NCBI GenBank assembly: GCA_038496675.1 | Contig: CM076654.1 | Coordinates: forward strand, 5,987,101-6,051,100 | From: Rachycentron canadum | Lineage: Eukaryota; Chordata; Actinopteri; Carangiformes; Rachycentridae | Reading direction: 5' to 3' | DNA length: 64,000 bases | Part shown: piece by piece, positions 62,640-64,000 of the stretch | Layout: each line of letters opens with the position of its first letter | Numbering within the stretch: the first letter of the stretch is position 1 | The notes under the pieces: generated by a model | The model's input: the letters and a program-made list of their open reading frames with translations, nothing else | Databases searched by the model: none | Told to the model about the DNA's origin: nothing | Made by a program: the position numbers and the translations under genes

Positions 62640-63010
62640 CCTGCTTAGAAATCAAGTTCTGCAGTTACTTTTCTTGTAACTGCAGAACTTGCCTGGGAAA
62701 CATCGGGTCTTTTAAGTTTTTATTGGTATCAAAATAATTTATTAGTAGTTATCAGTAAATCCAATGGTACTTATCAAACAGGAACAACTAATGGCGACCT
62801 CGGCGTTGTTATTTTAATAAAACGTAAAGAAATATAGGCTAAAACCTGCTTAGAAATTAGACAGTGATGCTGCTTGCAACTGCAGAACTTGCCTGAGAAA
62901 ACGTCAGATTTTTAAGTTTTCTTTGGTATCAAAGTAATTCATCGATAGTTATCAGTGAATCAAATTGTACTTAACTAACAGGAACAGCTAATAGTGAACT
63001 CGGCGTATTT
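62640..63010. repeat. Tandem duplication of a ~200-bp unit
   Basis: Two adjacent diverged copies (about 62640-62844 and 62845-63010) share, in order, cctgcttagaaat, aactgcagaacttgcctg, ggtatcaaa, tagttatcagt, caggaacaactaat/caggaacagctaat and ctcggcg, at an offset of 200-205 bp. Part of the unit (aagaaatataggctaaaa) also occurs upstream at about 62464. Confidence 0.8.
62654..62690. repeat. Perfect 15-bp inverted repeat in the first tandem copy
   Basis: AAGTTCTGCAGTTAC (62654-62668), a 7-nt loop TTTTCTT, and the exact complement (62676-62690). In the second tandem copy only the right arm is preserved, so the hairpin is specific to copy 1. Confidence 0.8.
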
Positions 63011-63099
63011 ATTACTCCTAAATTTAAACAAATAAAAGACCAGAACTGTCAAAAAGTACAGAGCTTACAACAACACAGCAGACTTTTCCATGCCGGTTG

Positions 63100-63480
63100 G
63101 TGGCGGTAAAGGACCGTCTCGTTGTTTGCCTCATCCATCAGCGTATCAGTCGAAATGTGATGGCGGGACGGAGGAAAGCCGCTGGTGAATGGAGGTCAAC
63201 GGGACGTCAGGTGAGTCCTGGTCCAGGAAGAAGTTACGACGTCAGTTGAAGCGTCAACTGTCACGCAACCAGGAAATACGACGTCACGTATAACGCCAGA
63301 AGATGGCGAGTCCCATACAGATGTTTATAAACAGAGAAAAGTTGGACCCGAGATTTGTCGCCTTCCTTCACGGAGGATGAGAGTATGTTAAGACATTTAA
63401 GCGTTGAAACACACCTGTCCAGGCCGGCGCGAGAGGAAGATACTGCGTTTAAAGAAGACAAGTCTGTTGAGGGAAAACAA
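63100..63480 (+). promoter_or_regulatory. GC-rich putative promoter at the right edge
   Basis: CpG-rich against AT-rich flanks, with ACGACGTCA twice (63237-63245 and 63279-63287) as CRE-like half sites and the hairpin CAGTTGA-AGCG-TCAACTG at 63243-63260. It is probably the promoter of a gene continuing past 64000. Confidence 0.4.
63160..63210 (+). CDS. Candidate first coding exon of an unidentified gene
   Basis: The ATG at 63160 opens 17 codons (MAGRRKAAGEWRSTGRQ) that end exactly at a consensus donor (CAG|GTGAGT, 63211). It sits inside the CpG-rich block. I do not recognise the protein, and no second exon is visible before the window ends. A second ATG at 63304 opens a 25-codon frame that closes, so translation from there is less likely. 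Confidence 0.3.
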
Positions 63481-64000
63481 GTCTAAGACAAGTAAGTAAC
63501 TTTACTTAAAAAAAAATATATATATACTATTGTGTCCTGTATAATTTGTAGTATTCGCTTTCTCAGTCTTTCTCAGTGAACACGTGGAGTGACACCTTAG
63601 TGTCACCCAGTGAGCATCTGCATTACCAGTCAAAGCATGGAGGACCAGAAGAGAGCTGCTCGATGGTTTACTGATCTCCACTTAGGCAGGATGTTGACAA
63701 TCTCCAATCACTTTAACGCCAGAGTGGAGTTGATTCCTGAGGTTGAATTGGTGATATTTTGGTAAAGTTATTGAAGCTTCTTTGTTCAAGGCATCGTCTC
63801 AGCTCAGGTGTGGCCTGACAGGTTGGGAGCTTACTCCTGCCCTCATGGGACGGGGTAGAAGTCAGGTTTCTAACACCTAGTTTGATTACACTTGACAGCT
63901 GGTTTAGATAAAGAAATAAAAACAATGAAAAATACATTGAGACATTTGGTTTTAAATTAAACAAATGAAAATAAGTAGAGATAGTATAAACAAAAATTAA
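63211..64000. other. Right end of the window
   Basis: Apart from the CpG-rich block there is no supported exon. A short + frame from 63638 (starting MEDQKRAARWF) is open for about 42 codons and then stops, with no recognisable identity. Confidence 0.35.

Noticed and set aside
63638..63765. Short + frame starting MEDQKRAARWF
   Set aside because: About 42 codons, no donor at its end in a useful phase that I can defend, and no recognisable family.
1..64000. CRISPR arrays, bacterial operons, Shine-Dalgarno sites, integrases
   Set aside because: The DNA is vertebrate nuclear sequence. No regularly spaced direct repeats with unique spacers and no prokaryotic gene structure were seen.

Overview
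The window is vertebrate nuclear DNA from a ray-finned fish. It has multi-exon genes with GT-AG introns, long AT-rich introns and spacers, microsatellites, AATAAA polyadenylation signals, and several copies of a dispersed 'ttagcttagcttagcataaag'-like repeat that I associate with spiny-rayed teleosts. Gene names come from protein similarity recalled without a search. Coordinates come from joining exons by hand with phase checking.

Left part (1-17,100). A coiled-coil gene recognisable as ccdc158 runs on the + strand (22 coding exons, 902-10,731, about 983 aa). It is followed tail-to-tail by a small - strand gene of the FAM47 family (fam47e-like, 13,403-16,865). The FAM47-like gene has two overlapping, consensus-matching RFX X-boxes about 180-200 bp upstream of its start codon, which suggests a ciliary or flagellar gene. 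A weaker X-box-like palindrome lies upstream of ccdc158.

Middle part (17,100-44,200). About 10 kb of AT-rich DNA without convincing genes ends in a CpG-rich block with two CCAAT boxes and TATA boxes. Then comes scarb2 (+, 28,139-39,875, 12 constitutive exons, 514 aa plus a possible 16-residue cassette exon), with an inferred 3'UTR of about 4.3 kb. The order ccdc158, fam47e, scarb2 and their relative orientations match human 4q21, which supports all three identities.

Right part (44,200-64,000). The EF-hand protein phosphatase gene ppef2 lies on the - strand (49,279-59,284, about 736 aa) with catalytic, IQ and EF-hand motifs intact and one GC-AG intron. Beyond it are AT-rich spacer, two weak spliced-exon candidates, a 200-bp tandem duplication, and a GC-rich block at 63,100-63,500 that may be the promoter and first exon of a gene leaving the window.

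I see no novel multi-gene system. The most notable points are these. The scarb2 product has two tyrosine-based tail motifs in place of the mammalian dileucine lysosomal signal. It also has Arg at the position of the human pH-sensing His171. Ppef2 has a GC donor and a possible 9-nt microexon. Inverted dispersed-repeat copies lie inside the scarb2 3'UTR. Several long perfect hairpins occur between genes.
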